Shown: piece after piece, positions 1 through 10,858 of the stretch
Numbering within the stretch: the first letter of the stretch is position 1
Layout: each line of letters starts with the position of its first letter
Source: Legionella birminghamensis
GTDB taxonomy: Bacteria > Pseudomonadota > Gammaproteobacteria > Legionellales > Legionellaceae
Length of the DNA stretch: 64,000 bases
Reading direction: 5' to 3'
Assembly (NCBI RefSeq): GCF_900452515.1
Contig: NZ_UGNW01000001.1
Span: forward strand, 1-64,000
Program-made: the position numbers and the translations under genes
The notes under the pieces: model-generated
Seen by the model: only the letters and a program-made list of their open reading frames with translations
The model's database searches: none
Told to the model about the DNA's origin: nothing

Positions 1-1392
1 GTGTCCGTATCACTTTGGCAGAGATGCGCTAAGCTTCTAGAAGAAGAATATCCGCCGCTGCTATTCAATACCTGGCTACGCCCATTGCAAGCCCAATACC
101 AGGACAATAATCTGGTTTTATTAGCGCCCAACAAGTTTATCGTCGAATGGATTAAACAGAATTTTTTCACAAGAATACGTGAGTTGGTGATGCAATTAGC
201 CGGCGACCAGATATCTTCGGTGACCATTGCAATTGGCAGCAGCGAACCTGCTTCTCCTCCAGCCTCTGTCCAGGTATCTGCTGGAGTAGATACCTCGTCA
301 CCAGCGCCTGACCGGGATGACAGCAAACAGGTTTATATAAAAACGGCTTCCAAGAAAACCGCGGACTATAAAAATAGCTATCTGAATAAGAAGTTTCATT
401 TTGGCAGTTTTGTGGAAGGCAACTCCAACCAATTAGCCAGAGCTGCATCTCTGCAGGTCGCTGAGCGGCCGGGTGATGCCTATAATCCTTTGTTTATATA
501 TGGGGGCGTGGGTTTAGGTAAAACGCATTTAATGCATGCAATTGGAAATATGATCCTTAAAAATAATCCTGAAGCAAAAGTGCTTTATTTGCATTCTGAG
601 CGTTTTGTTGCCGATATGGTTAAAGCTTTGCAAACCAACTCAATTAATGAATTCAAACGTTTTTATCGTTCCCTAAACGCTCTACTCATCGATGATATTC
701 AGTTTTTTGCCGGAAAGGATCGCTCCCAGGAAGAATTTTTCCATACTTTCAATGCTTTATTAGAAGGTCAGCAGCAAATTATTTTGACTAGTGATCGTTA
801 CCCGAAAGAAATTGAGGGTATGGAAGAACGACTTAAGTCCCGATTTGGTTGGGGGCTGACAGTTGCTGTGGAGCCGCCCGAACTCGAAACACGCGTTGCT
901 ATTTTAATGAGCAAAGCCGAACAATCCAGTATTGAGCTTCCCTATGAAGTGGCTTTTTTTATTGCCAAACGTATACGCTCCAATGTTAGGGAGTTGGAAG
1001 GTGCTTTGCGTCGGGTCATTGCGAATGCTCATTTTACTGGTAAACCCATCACTATTGACTTCGTTCATGAAGCCTTGCGAGATTTGCTCGCATTACAGGA
1101 TAAATTAGTAACTATTGAGAATATTCAAAAAACCGTAGCGGAATATTATAAGGTTAAGGTAGCTGATTTGCTTTCAAAACGACGCAGTAGATCCATTGCC
1201 CGTCCCCGGCAGATGGCAATGGCATTAGCGAAGGAATTAACAAATCACAGCTTGCCAGAAATAGGCGATCATTTTGGTGGCCGCGATCACACGACTGTAC
1301 TGCATGCGTGCCGGAAAGTGAAAGAGCTTTTACAGGATGAAAGCAGTTTTGCTGAGGATTATAAAAATCTTATGCGTATATTGTCTTCCTAA
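1..1392 (+). CDS. dnaA: Chromosomal replication initiator DnaA
   Basis: DnaA binds DnaA boxes at oriC, opens the duplex and loads the helicase. The 463-residue product has the expected order: N-terminal DnaB-interaction domain (about 1-80), a Ser/Pro-rich linker (80-115), an AAA+ ATPase with Walker [10 protein letters not shown] (168-176) and Walker B LIDDIQF (about 230), and the C-terminal helix-turn-helix with signature [11 protein letters not shown] (about 428-438). It starts with GTG at base 1, which suggests the replicon was numbered from this gene; oriC upstream is therefore not visible. dnaN follows after 9 bases, with AAGGA as its ribosome binding site. Length and motifs are those of an intact gammaproteobacterial DnaA. 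Confidence 0.98.
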   Translation: MSVSLWQRCAKLLEEEYPPLLFNTWLRPLQAQYQDNNLVLLAPNKFIVEWIKQNFFTRIRELVMQLAGDQISSVTIAIGSSEPASPPASVQVSAGVDTSSPAPDRDDSKQVYIKTASKKTADYKNSYLNKKFHFGSFVEGNSNQLARAASLQVAERPGDAYNPLFIYGGVGLGKTHLMHAIGNMILKNNPEAKVLYLHSERFVADMVKALQTNSINEFKRFYRSLNALLIDDIQFFAGKDRSQEEFFHTFNALLEGQQQIILTSDRYPKEIEGMEERLKSRFGWGLTVAVEPPELETRVAILMSKAEQSSIELPYEVAFFIAKRIRSNVRELEGALRRVIANAHFTGKPITIDFVHEALRDLLALQDKLVTIENIQKTVAEYYKVKVADLLSKRRSRSIARPRQMAMALAKELTNHSLPEIGDHFGGRDHTTVLHACRKVKELLQDESSFAEDYKNLMRILSS

Positions 1393-1401
1393 GGAAAAAT
1401 T

Positions 1402-2511
1402 GTGCTCAGTTTTAATGTTGCTAAAAGTGAATTATTACCAAGATTATTAATTGTTTCCGGTGCTGTAGATAAACGGCAAAGCCTTGCAATTTTAGCTAAT
1501 ATTCTCCTTCGCCTGGAAAATAACCAGTTGACCATGATTGCAACAGATCTGGAAATGGAAATTGCCTCGTCTCTTCCTTGTAGTTTTGAAGCGCCGTTAA
1601 GTGAGCTGACTGTACCAGCAAAAAAATTTATTGATATCATACGCTCATTTGATGATGATGTAGCCCCTACGATCAGTCTGCAGGCAAATACTGTTCTGAT
1701 TAAATCTGGCCGTAGCCAGTTTAAATTGGCTACCTTACCTGCTGATCAGTTTCCCGCTTGTAATCAGGAGCAATCCGAGTATCAATTTTCTATTTCGCGA
1801 GCAGCGTTGATTCATTTATTCCAATCCACCCATTTCGCTATGTCGCAGCAAGACGTTCGCATTTTTTTAAATGGGCTTCTATTTAACGTCGACAAATCAT
1901 TAATTACCAGTGTTGCTACTGATGGGCATCGCATGGCGATTTGCAAGTTAGAATGTGATACTGGAATTTCTGATCAGCGGTTTTTGTTACCCAAAAAGGG
2001 TATTCAAGAAATGTTACGTCTTCTCAACTCAATAGAAGATGAGATGGTTACGGTTTTGGCTGGTAAGTCCCATTTTAGACTGAATACATCCGTTTATTCC
2101 TTTACCTCCAAGTTGATTGAAGCGCGATATCCTCCCTATGCGAAGGCCATTCCAGTCGATAATGATAAATTTGTCCTTATCGAGAAAGAACCTTTAAAAC
2201 GTGCCTTATCCCGTATCATTATTCTCGCTCACGAAAAATCGCGTGCCGTTTTAATGCATGTTCAACCGGGAGCCGGTCTGACCTTAATCGCTAATAATCA
2301 GGAGCAGGAAGAAGCCAGTGAACAATTGGAAGCCCAGGTGGACGGCGGTGAGTTAAAAATTGGGATTAATGCCAGTTATTTGCTGGACGTTTTAAATATT
2401 ATTTCTGATACGCACATCCGTTTATCTATGTCGAATACAGACAGGAGCATTTTGGTTGAGTCGCTAAGCGATGAGTATTATCAATATATTATTATGCCCA
2501 TGAAGCTATGA
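1402..2511 (+). CDS. dnaN: DNA polymerase III beta subunit (sliding clamp)
   Basis: The 369-residue product is the ring-shaped processivity clamp that tethers DNA polymerase III to DNA. It has the usual three-domain clamp length, an N-terminal domain typical of the family, and a C-terminal end reading YYQYIIMPMKL, close to the conserved clamp terminus. It starts with GTG at 1402 just after the dnaA stop, with AAGGA upstream. Its last bases overlap the recF start by 4 (ATGA), so dnaA, dnaN and recF are probably one transcript. Nothing is atypical. Confidence 0.97.
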   Translation: MLSFNVAKSELLPRLLIVSGAVDKRQSLAILANILLRLENNQLTMIATDLEMEIASSLPCSFEAPLSELTVPAKKFIDIIRSFDDDVAPTISLQANTVLIKSGRSQFKLATLPADQFPACNQEQSEYQFSISRAALIHLFQSTHFAMSQQDVRIFLNGLLFNVDKSLITSVATDGHRMAICKLECDTGISDQRFLLPKKGIQEMLRLLNSIEDEMVTVLAGKSHFRLNTSVYSFTSKLIEARYPPYAKAIPVDNDKFVLIEKEPLKRALSRIIILAHEKSRAVLMHVQPGAGLTLIANNQEQEEASEQLEAQVDGGELKIGINASYLLDVLNIISDTHIRLSMSNTDRSILVESLSDEYYQYIIMPMKL

Positions 2512-3554
2512 AACTGGCTGAATTAAATATCCATCATTTTCGTAATTTCCAATCCGAACAGTTTACCCTTCACCCTCAAATTAATATTATCTCAGGTAAT
2601 AATGGCAGTGGGAAAACGAGTTTTCTTGAAGCCATTCACCTACTTTCCACAGGGCATTCATTTCGTACACGAGAAACGTCCAGTATCGTCTCATTTGGTA
2701 ATGTTGAAACAGTCATTTTTGCAAGAACCATTGACGAGCAGTCGATCAGTATAAAAAAAATAATACGTGGTGCTGCAATTGCTAAAATTAATCAACAGCC
2801 TTGTTCCTCCTCTAGCCAATTAGCAAGCTTTCTACCTTGCCAGCTATTTTATCAGAGTATTTTTCAAATCATCGATGCGGGACCTTCTCATCGCCGCGAA
2901 CTCATCGATTGGGGCGTGTTTCACGTGGAACATTCCTATTTTCAGTTGTGGAAAGATTATTCTCAAGCGTTAAAACAACGTAATGCCTTGCTGCGTCAGT
3001 CAGCAAAAAGAGAATTGCTTGCCCCCTGGAATAAAATCATGAGTGATTTGGCTGATTTAATCGATGAGCATCGAACGCGATATTTTAAGCAATTACAGAA
3101 GCAATTTAGCGAATTGCTCTCTCAATTAACCCATTTCGATGCGAATATTACTTATTACAAAGGTTGGGATAAAAAAAACAACGGTCAGTCTTTGGAAGTG
3201 CTATTAAATGAAACTTATGAAAGTGATCTGTATCGTCAGTTCACTCAATATGGAATTCACAATGCCGATATAATAATAAATTCCGCAGATGCAAATCTGA
3301 AAGCGAAGTCCTTTTTTTCACGTGGTCAGCAAAAAATACTTTTATTTGCACTAAAGTTTGCTCAAACAAATTTGCTTAATAAATCCTGTGTTTTTTTGAT
3401 TGATGATTTAAGTGCTGAACTCGACCGATTTCATCTTGAAAAGATAATGAACTACATCAAAAATTCAGGCAATCAATTTTTTATTACAGCGCAACCCGAT
3501 GAAGATTACTCCCAGTATTTAAATACCGAACAAGTGCAGGAAATATTACTGTGA
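2508..3554 (+). CDS. recF: DNA replication and repair protein RecF
   Basis: RecF is an SMC-like ATPase that helps load RecA at gaps, with RecO and RecR. The 348-residue product has Walker A GNNGSGKT (30-37), an ABC-like signature FSRGQQKI (about 270) and a Walker B-like FLIDDLSAELD near residue 300. The start overlaps the dnaN stop by ATGA. A perfect parS-like 16-mer lies inside the coding sequence at 2917-2932, where it encodes part of GVFHVEH. Length is normal. Confidence 0.96.
   Translation: MKLAELNIHHFRNFQSEQFTLHPQINIISGNNGSGKTSFLEAIHLLSTGHSFRTRETSSIVSFGNVETVIFARTIDEQSISIKKIIRGAAIAKINQQPCSSSSQLASFLPCQLFYQSIFQIIDAGPSHRRELIDWGVFHVEHSYFQLWKDYSQALKQRNALLRQSAKRELLAPWNKIMSDLADLIDEHRTRYFKQLQKQFSELLSQLTHFDANITYYKGWDKKNNGQSLEVLLNETYESDLYRQFTQYGIHNADIIINSADANLKAKSFFSRGQQKILLFALKFAQTNLLNKSCVFLIDDLSAELDRFHLEKIMNYIKNSGNQFFITAQPDEDYSQYLNTEQVQEILL
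2917..2932 (+). promoter_or_regulatory. parS-like ParB-binding site inside recF
   Basis: The 16-mer TGTTTCACGTGGAACA is a near-perfect palindrome around CACGTG and matches the chromosomal parS consensus (TGTTNCACGTGAAACA read on the opposite strand). ParB binding to such sites near the origin directs chromosome segregation with ParA and SMC. The position close to dnaA fits. parA and parB are not in the window, so use of the site is inferred. Confidence 0.75.
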
Positions 3555-3560
3555 TGTGAA

Positions 3561-3576
3561 TGTTTCACGTGAAACT
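3561..3576 (+). promoter_or_regulatory. parS-like ParB-binding site between recF and gyrB
   Basis: TGTTTCACGTGAAACT lies 6 bases after the recF stop and differs from the perfect palindrome TGTTTCACGTGAAACA only at the last base. It is the second parS-like site within 660 bp, and the pair supports a ParB loading zone beside dnaA. Confidence 0.8.
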
Positions 3577-3598
3577 TTCTTTCATTCAATCCCAGGCA

Positions 3599-6081
<2,483 letters not shown>

Positions 6082-6664
6082 TTCAATGAACTTTCGGTAA
6101 GCAGATCCAAATGTCCTCGATCCTAGTGTGGTGGTACTCTCACGAATCCCCGCGCTGATACCTTCCCGAATCCCCGCGGCTTTGACCGCGGGGCCCATGC
6201 CTGTTGAAGTATGTGGTGCTCAGACAAGTTTCAATGTTGCCAAAAAATAGGATTTAACAGATAGTTATAAACATGTGTTCTTAATATTAAATTGGCTTCG
6301 TGTGGGCCCTGCGGTCGTTGCCGCGGGGATTCAGTGGTGTTTTCGTTGAGATTCGGGCCGGGTGATGCGGCGGTGATTTAAAAAGTATCTACTTCTAATC
6401 AGGAAAAATTCGTCTTGGGATTATAAGGTTTGTAAGATGTTTGAATTCAACGGGTATGAATTGATTGATTTGGATAAATAAGAGAGTAAAGCCACATCCC
6501 TGCGGCGAAGCACATTCCTTATGCTGGTCCCTTTGCTGACTTCCTGTCAGACAATCCCTGTCATCCCTTTAGATATAAGTATAATGAAACCTTGGCACAA
6601 CTCCTAACGTCAAATGATGACGTTGTTGTAAGAGATCTCTCAAAACAACGACAGCCACAACTCG
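6082..6664. other. Intergenic region of 583 bp with a MITE-like repeat
   Basis: Apart from the repeat element at 6144-6335, this stretch shows no convincing gene. The largest reading frames are tiny or run antisense through the end of gyrB. A 7-bp inverted repeat at 6606-6624 (AACGTCA, 5-base loop, TGACGTT) lies downstream of the minus-strand gene ending at 6665, but it lacks a T tract on that strand. Confidence 0.6.
6144..6335. repeat. MITE-like inverted-repeat element, copy A
   Basis: Two GC-rich arms face each other. The left arm reads GAATCCCCGCGGC..GACCGCGGGGCCCAT (ending about 6198). The right arm is the opposite orientation, GGGCCCTGCGGTC..GCCGCGGGGATTC (6304-6332). Each arm is itself a hairpin (for example CCCCGCGG 6172-6179 with CCGCGGGG 6186-6193). 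Read in reverse complement, the inner core of about 84 bp matches the core at 41516-41600 with about nine mismatches and one indel. Terminal inverted repeats, a shared core and no coding capacity give the structure of a non-autonomous mobile element. An extra partial arm lies at 6144-6152. Confidence 0.7.
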
Positions 6665-7813
6665 CTATTTGCTTGAGCCCCAACCGAAACAGGAACGTGA
6701 TTGCTGAGTCGCAGCTTCTTCTTCATCCGATTCATAAGCAGCCTCATCTTTAGGAGCAGCGGTTCTAGCTGATGAACCGAAACAGGAGAATCTGGATTTA
6801 CCGGGATTGACCTGCTCAGCTGACTTCGCAGAGGAAAATGCTGGCAGTGGGGTAACCTGGACCTCTTCGTCTGAATGATCACTCTGTGTAGATTGATGAT
6901 GAGTTTGGGCTGTATCCTCTTCTTCATGCTGATCGCCTACTGTTGCTGTACTTGCTTTTTCTTTAACCTCTTTCTCATCCGCTTGAGCTGGACGGTTTTT
7001 ATGAACAAAATCTGCAATATGTGCAAATACATTAGGCGCATCAGCATTTGGGGATAGCGCTGACAAATGCAAGCAGGCTTGGGCACAATGCTCTTCCTTC
7101 ATGCCGGCAACCCGTTTTGAAATTGTTTCCAAATGAGGGGTGATACGATTGGATAATCTTGGGAAGTGATGGAAATGGTGATGCAAATCCTGCAAATGAG
7201 AAAGGAATTCTTCATCATCTTTACAATCTATTAAGAAGTCCATATGAATCGCTGCATCAATAGCATTGCCAAGCAGCTTGCAAAATTCATGATCCTCATC
7301 AATTTTTGTACCTGCTTCAGTTGTTTTGGAAGCAAACGCATTACGCATATTGTTCAATACAACTGTAAGTTCTTCTGCAGGAGTCTTTTCAGCCAGGATA
7401 TGGGCAATTTTATTCTGATTCTCACTATCGCCCAACAGTTGATTCACAAATTCAGGATAAGGATGAAACAGCTTGGCATCGAATTTACCAGTCCATAGTT
7501 TGTGCGGTTTTGCATTATTGATGTCGGTAATAGAACGGATACGGCTATTGATTTCATAAACTGCTTGAAGCTTCTTTGCAAATACGGATGCAGCAGAAAC
7601 AGCTAATCCGGTAGTTTGTCTGCTAACATTGCGTAGTTCATCTTCGGGACAATGGCTGATAACGTTCGTGGCAAGCAGACGCTGTGTATCCTCGTCCAAT
7701 TCTGCAAGTGCTTCCTGGTTTTCACTTTCATCAATGGAATTATCAGCGAATAGTTTCTTATAAGCATCTTCTGTTTTGGCAATCTCAGCGAGCTCTGCAC
7801 TAGTGAATTTCAT
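6665..7813 (-). CDS. Unrecognised acidic-tailed protein, candidate Dot/Icm effector
   Basis: I do not recognise a family. The 382-residue product is mostly helical and polar through about residue 285, with a His-rich stretch near 220 (DLHHHFHHF). It then has a low-complexity Glu/Ser/Thr-rich region and a tail containing two similar motifs, SRFSCFG and SRSCFGWG, around an acidic block ESDEEEAA. Glu-rich C-termini of this kind occur in Legionella type IVB (Dot/Icm) substrates, so translocation is plausible but inferred. It has no signal peptide or membrane segment. The start at 7813 is chosen because AAGGAG lies 8 bases upstream; an in-frame extension to 7993 would overlap the hfq leader and has no such site. 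It is transcribed divergently from hfq. Confidence 0.75.
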   Translation of the reverse strand: MKFTSAELAEIAKTEDAYKKLFADNSIDESENQEALAELDEDTQRLLATNVISHCPEDELRNVSRQTTGLAVSAASVFAKKLQAVYEINSRIRSITDINNAKPHKLWTGKFDAKLFHPYPEFVNQLLGDSENQNKIAHILAEKTPAEELTVVLNNMRNAFASKTTEAGTKIDEDHEFCKLLGNAIDAAIHMDFLIDCKDDEEFLSHLQDLHHHFHHFPRLSNRITPHLETISKRVAGMKEEHCAQACLHLSALSPNADAPNVFAHIADFVHKNRPAQADEKEVKEKASTATVGDQHEEEDTAQTHHQSTQSDHSDEEVQVTPLPAFSSAKSAEQVNPGKSRFSCFGSSARTAAPKDEAAYESDEEEAATQQSRSCFGWGSSK

Positions 7814-7992
7814 ATAAACTCCTTTATATAGTTGGTTACTGGCCCAATTTAAGCAAACTGTCATATTGTCGGGCGATTTATAGTAACGTAAACACCAGCG
7901 GATGTAATGAAAAAAATTAAAGTTTTTTTTTGAAGGGTCGACATCAGTATTGAGTGTGCTTGGCCTCAATAATAAGAATAAGGAGAGGGGCA

Positions 7993-8238
7993 ATGTCTAA
8001 AAATTCATTACTGCAAGATCCATTTCTCAATGAACTGCGCAAGGAAAAAGTACCTGTGTCAGTGTTTCTGGTGAATGGCATTAAACTGCATGGGCTTGTT
8101 GATTCATTTGATCAATATGTCGTTATGTTGAAAAACTCAGTGACCCAAATGGTGTATAAGCATGCAATATCAACTGTCGTTCCTTCCAGGATGATTAAAA
8201 TTCCTGCTGGTGAGGAAGATGAAAATATGGCAGACTGA
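7993..8238 (+). CDS. hfq: RNA chaperone Hfq
   Basis: Hfq is the Sm-like hexameric RNA chaperone that promotes pairing of small RNAs with mRNAs. The 81-residue product has the Sm1 region ([25 protein letters not shown], in part) and the diagnostic Sm2 motif [10 protein letters not shown], followed by a short acidic tail. The ATG at 7993 is preceded by AAGGAG, which decides the start over an upstream in-frame ATG at 7954. hflX follows after 35 bases. The hfq-hflX pair is widespread in gammaproteobacteria. Confidence 0.97.
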   Translation: MSKNSLLQDPFLNELRKEKVPVSVFLVNGIKLHGLVDSFDQYVVMLKNSVTQMVYKHAISTVVPSRMIKIPAGEEDENMAD

Positions 8239-8273
8239 TAAATTATGAATATATTGACTGATGGTAGAACTGA

Positions 8274-9518
8274 GTGTTTGAAAGACCGAAAGCTGGCGAG
8301 CGCGCCATTCTCGTGCAATTGGCTCTGCCTGGCCTAAACGCAGAAAGAGCATTACAGGAATTTAAAGAGTTAGCCACTTCCGCGCAAGCGGAGGTGGTCG
8401 CTGTTATTACCGGCAGCAGGGCTACCCCTGAAGCCAAATATTATGTGGGTCTCGGCAAAGCGGAGGAAATTCAGGAACAGGTCGCTTTCCATAAGGCTGA
8501 TCTGGTACTGGTGAATCATGAACTGTCGCCCTCTCAGGAAAGAAATCTTGAACGCTTGCTGCAATGTCGGGTGGTCGATCGAAGCGGCTTGATTCTTGAT
8601 ATTTTCGCCCAAAGAGCCCGCACTTTTGAGGGTAAATTACAGGTTGAGCTTGCCCAATTACAGCACTTATCGACCCGTTTGGTACGTGGATGGACTCATC
8701 TTGAGCGGCAAAAAGGCGGGATCGGCTTAAGGGGGCCTGGTGAAACCCAGCTTGAAACTGACCGCCGATTGCTACGCGAACGAATTCGTTACATCAATAA
8801 ACGCCTTGAAAAGGTTAGGCGCAGCCGTGATCAAAACCGACGGGCGCGGCAAAAGGCGGCTATGCCAACCGTCTCTTTAGTGGGCTATACCAATGCAGGA
8901 AAGTCGACCTTATTCAATGCATTGACTGGTGAACAAATTTACGCAGCGAATCAGCTCTTCGCAACGCTTGATCCAACCATGCGCAAGGTCGATTTACCGG
9001 GAGCAGGCGCTATTATTCTGGCGGATACAGTTGGTTTTATCCGTGACTTACCCCATCAATTGGTTGAAGCCTTTCGCGCCACACTCGAAGAAACGCAGGA
9101 GGCTGATCTCTTGCTGCATGTGGTCGATATTTCTGATCCCATCTGGCGTGAAAATGTGGAGGCCGTGGAACGGGTACTCGCAGAAATAGAGGTTGATGAT
9201 ATTCCCATCATTCAGGTCTTCAATAAAATTGATCAGCAGGAGGGATGGAGTCCCAGGCTGGATCAGCAAGAGGAAGGGACCAAAGTGTGGTTATCTGCAA
9301 AAACAGGCGCAGGGCTGGAAGGCTTGCGGGAAGCGATTGCTGCACAACTGCATGGCCAGGCGACTGATGAATTGCTTCATCTTGCACCTGATCAGGCAAA
9401 GCTGCGTGCCAATCTATATGAGCTTAATGCCGTGAAATCTGAAAAAATTAATGAAGAAGGAGGCTGGGACCTCAGTGTACGCCTGACGAAAGCGCAGCGC
9501 GATTTCTTATTTAAGTAG
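8274..9518 (+). CDS. hflX: Ribosome-associated GTPase HflX
   Basis: HflX is a GTPase that binds the 50S subunit and splits stalled or heat-damaged ribosomes. The 414-residue product has the N-terminal HflX domain, the glycine-rich helical linker (about 140-200, with RGPGETQLETDRR), then the G domain with G1 GYTNAGKST (about 203-211), G3 DTVGF (about 256) and NKID (about 322). The start is a GTG at 8274. It lies downstream of hfq, and the pair is probably co-transcribed. Length is normal. Confidence 0.95.
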   Translation: MFERPKAGERAILVQLALPGLNAERALQEFKELATSAQAEVVAVITGSRATPEAKYYVGLGKAEEIQEQVAFHKADLVLVNHELSPSQERNLERLLQCRVVDRSGLILDIFAQRARTFEGKLQVELAQLQHLSTRLVRGWTHLERQKGGIGLRGPGETQLETDRRLLRERIRYINKRLEKVRRSRDQNRRARQKAAMPTVSLVGYTNAGKSTLFNALTGEQIYAANQLFATLDPTMRKVDLPGAGAIILADTVGFIRDLPHQLVEAFRATLEETQEADLLLHVVDISDPIWRENVEAVERVLAEIEVDDIPIIQVFNKIDQQEGWSPRLDQQEEGTKVWLSAKTGAGLEGLREAIAAQLHGQATDELLHLAPDQAKLRANLYELNAVKSEKINEEGGWDLSVRLTKAQRDFLFK

Positions 9519-9580
9519 GCTGGACTGCAAAGCCCAGCGGACAACCAAATGCCGCACTTTACAGCCCAGCCTACATTTTT
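9516..9580 (+). terminator. Inverted repeat with T tract after hflX
   Basis: GTAGGCTGG (9516-9524) pairs with CCAGCCTAC (9566-9574), and the right arm is followed by ATTTTTT. A nested AAGCCCAG lies between them. It begins in the hflX stop codon and fits a rho-independent terminator, though the loop is long. The arms belong to the same AGCCCAGC hairpin family found at 43820 and 61934. Confidence 0.5.
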
Positions 9581-9617
9581 TACAATTCATGGCTTAACAC
9601 AGAATCCTGCGGGTTAT

Positions 9618-10739
9618 ATGCGTGTCCTTCATTTTTACAAAACATACATCACCGATACAAAAGGCGGTGTTGAGCAATTTATATATCAGTTAATCAACAG
9701 TGTAAGTGCCCTAGGGGTGTCCAGTGAGGTATTGGCCCTCAGTGCGGACAAATCAGCAGAGACGGTTCAATTTTCCGGGCATACAGTTCATCGCGCTCCC
9801 CTTGATCTTCAATTGGCATCCACCGGTTTTTCTTTTTCTGCCATACGCCGATTTAGTGAGCTGGCGAAGGATGCAGATGTAATCCATTATCATTTTCCAT
9901 GGCCCTTTATGGATGTGGTGCATTTTGCATCGCGAATAAAAAAGCCGACGGTAGTCACTTATCATTCCGATATAGTAAGGCAAAAGAATTTATTGAAGTT
10001 ATATCAACCCCTGATGCATGCCTTCCTGCGACGGGTGAATCGTATTGTGGCAACTTCGCCCAATTATCTCGCGAGCAGTAAAGTACTAAATCGGTATCAG
10101 AACAAGACCAGTATTGTACCGATTGGATTAGATGAAACAGTGTATCCCCTTCCCAGTGATGAAAGAATGAAGTACTGGCGGCAGCGTTTAGGGGAACGCT
10201 TTTTCCTCTTTGTTGGAATGCTGCGTTATTACAAAGGCTTGCACACCTTACTATCAGCATTGCCTGGGCTTGATTATCCGGTAGTCATTGTCGGAAATGG
10301 TCCAGAAGAGATGGCCTTAAAGCAGCAGGCAGAGGATCTTGGCTTAAAACAGCTTCATTTTGTGGGTTCTGTCAATGAAGAAGACAAAATGGCTTTACTC
10401 AAACTCTCCTATGCATTTGTTTTCCCCTCCCATCTGCGTTCGGAAGCATTCGGGATTTCACTGCTCGAGGCGGCAATGGCCGCCAAACCGTTGATTTCCT
10501 GTGAAATTGGCTCCGGAACCAGTTTCATAAACCAGAATGAGGAGACCGGCCTGGTCATTCCTCCCGAAAATCCCCAGGCATTGAAAAATGCGCTGCAATA
10601 CTTGTGGAATAACCAGCAGTCCGCTGAAATTATGGGCAGAAATGCAAGAAAGCGTTATCTTGACTGTTTTACTGCTGACAAAATGGCAGCGGATTACAGC
10701 ACTATCTATCACCAGGTCGTTAGCGATTCCAGCGTATAA
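9618..10739 (+). CDS. GT4-type glycosyltransferase of surface-glycan synthesis
   Basis: The 373-residue product is a retaining GT-B glycosyltransferase that would transfer an NDP-sugar in the cytoplasm. It begins MRVLHFYKTY, has the acceptor-side motif GGVEQFIYQL, the region FVGMLRYYKGLHTLL at the start of the donor domain, and the donor motif SEAFGISLLEAA (EX7E type, about residue 275). The ATG at 9618 is chosen because family members begin at this strand; an upstream ATG at 9549 would add 23 residues with no family character, from within the hflX terminator region. It is the first gene of the glycan locus, just before the GDP-mannose genes. A mannosyl or rhamnosyl-type substrate is likely but unproven. 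Confidence 0.85.
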   Translation: MRVLHFYKTYITDTKGGVEQFIYQLINSVSALGVSSEVLALSADKSAETVQFSGHTVHRAPLDLQLASTGFSFSAIRRFSELAKDADVIHYHFPWPFMDVVHFASRIKKPTVVTYHSDIVRQKNLLKLYQPLMHAFLRRVNRIVATSPNYLASSKVLNRYQNKTSIVPIGLDETVYPLPSDERMKYWRQRLGERFFLFVGMLRYYKGLHTLLSALPGLDYPVVIVGNGPEEMALKQQAEDLGLKQLHFVGSVNEEDKMALLKLSYAFVFPSHLRSEAFGISLLEAAMAAKPLISCEIGSGTSFINQNEETGLVIPPENPQALKNALQYLWNNQQSAEIMGRNARKRYLDCFTADKMAADYSTIYHQVVSDSSV

Positions 10740-10858
10740 TGTTCCATTCTGATACGGACTGAGGTAAACTCCCAGAAACTTTTTAACCATGTGTTCTTAA
10801 AAAGGCATGTCGACAGACAGTTCACCCTCGACGTTTTTCGGAATTCAGTGAGGATTTA

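Noticed and set aside
6606-6624. 7-bp inverted repeat as terminator for the gene ending at 6665
   Set aside because: No T tract follows on the minus strand, and it lies 40 bases beyond the stop.
10780-10800. Fragment resembling the MITE core (ATGTGTTCTTAA)
   Set aside because: Only 12 bases match and no arms are nearby, so it is not a convincing element copy.
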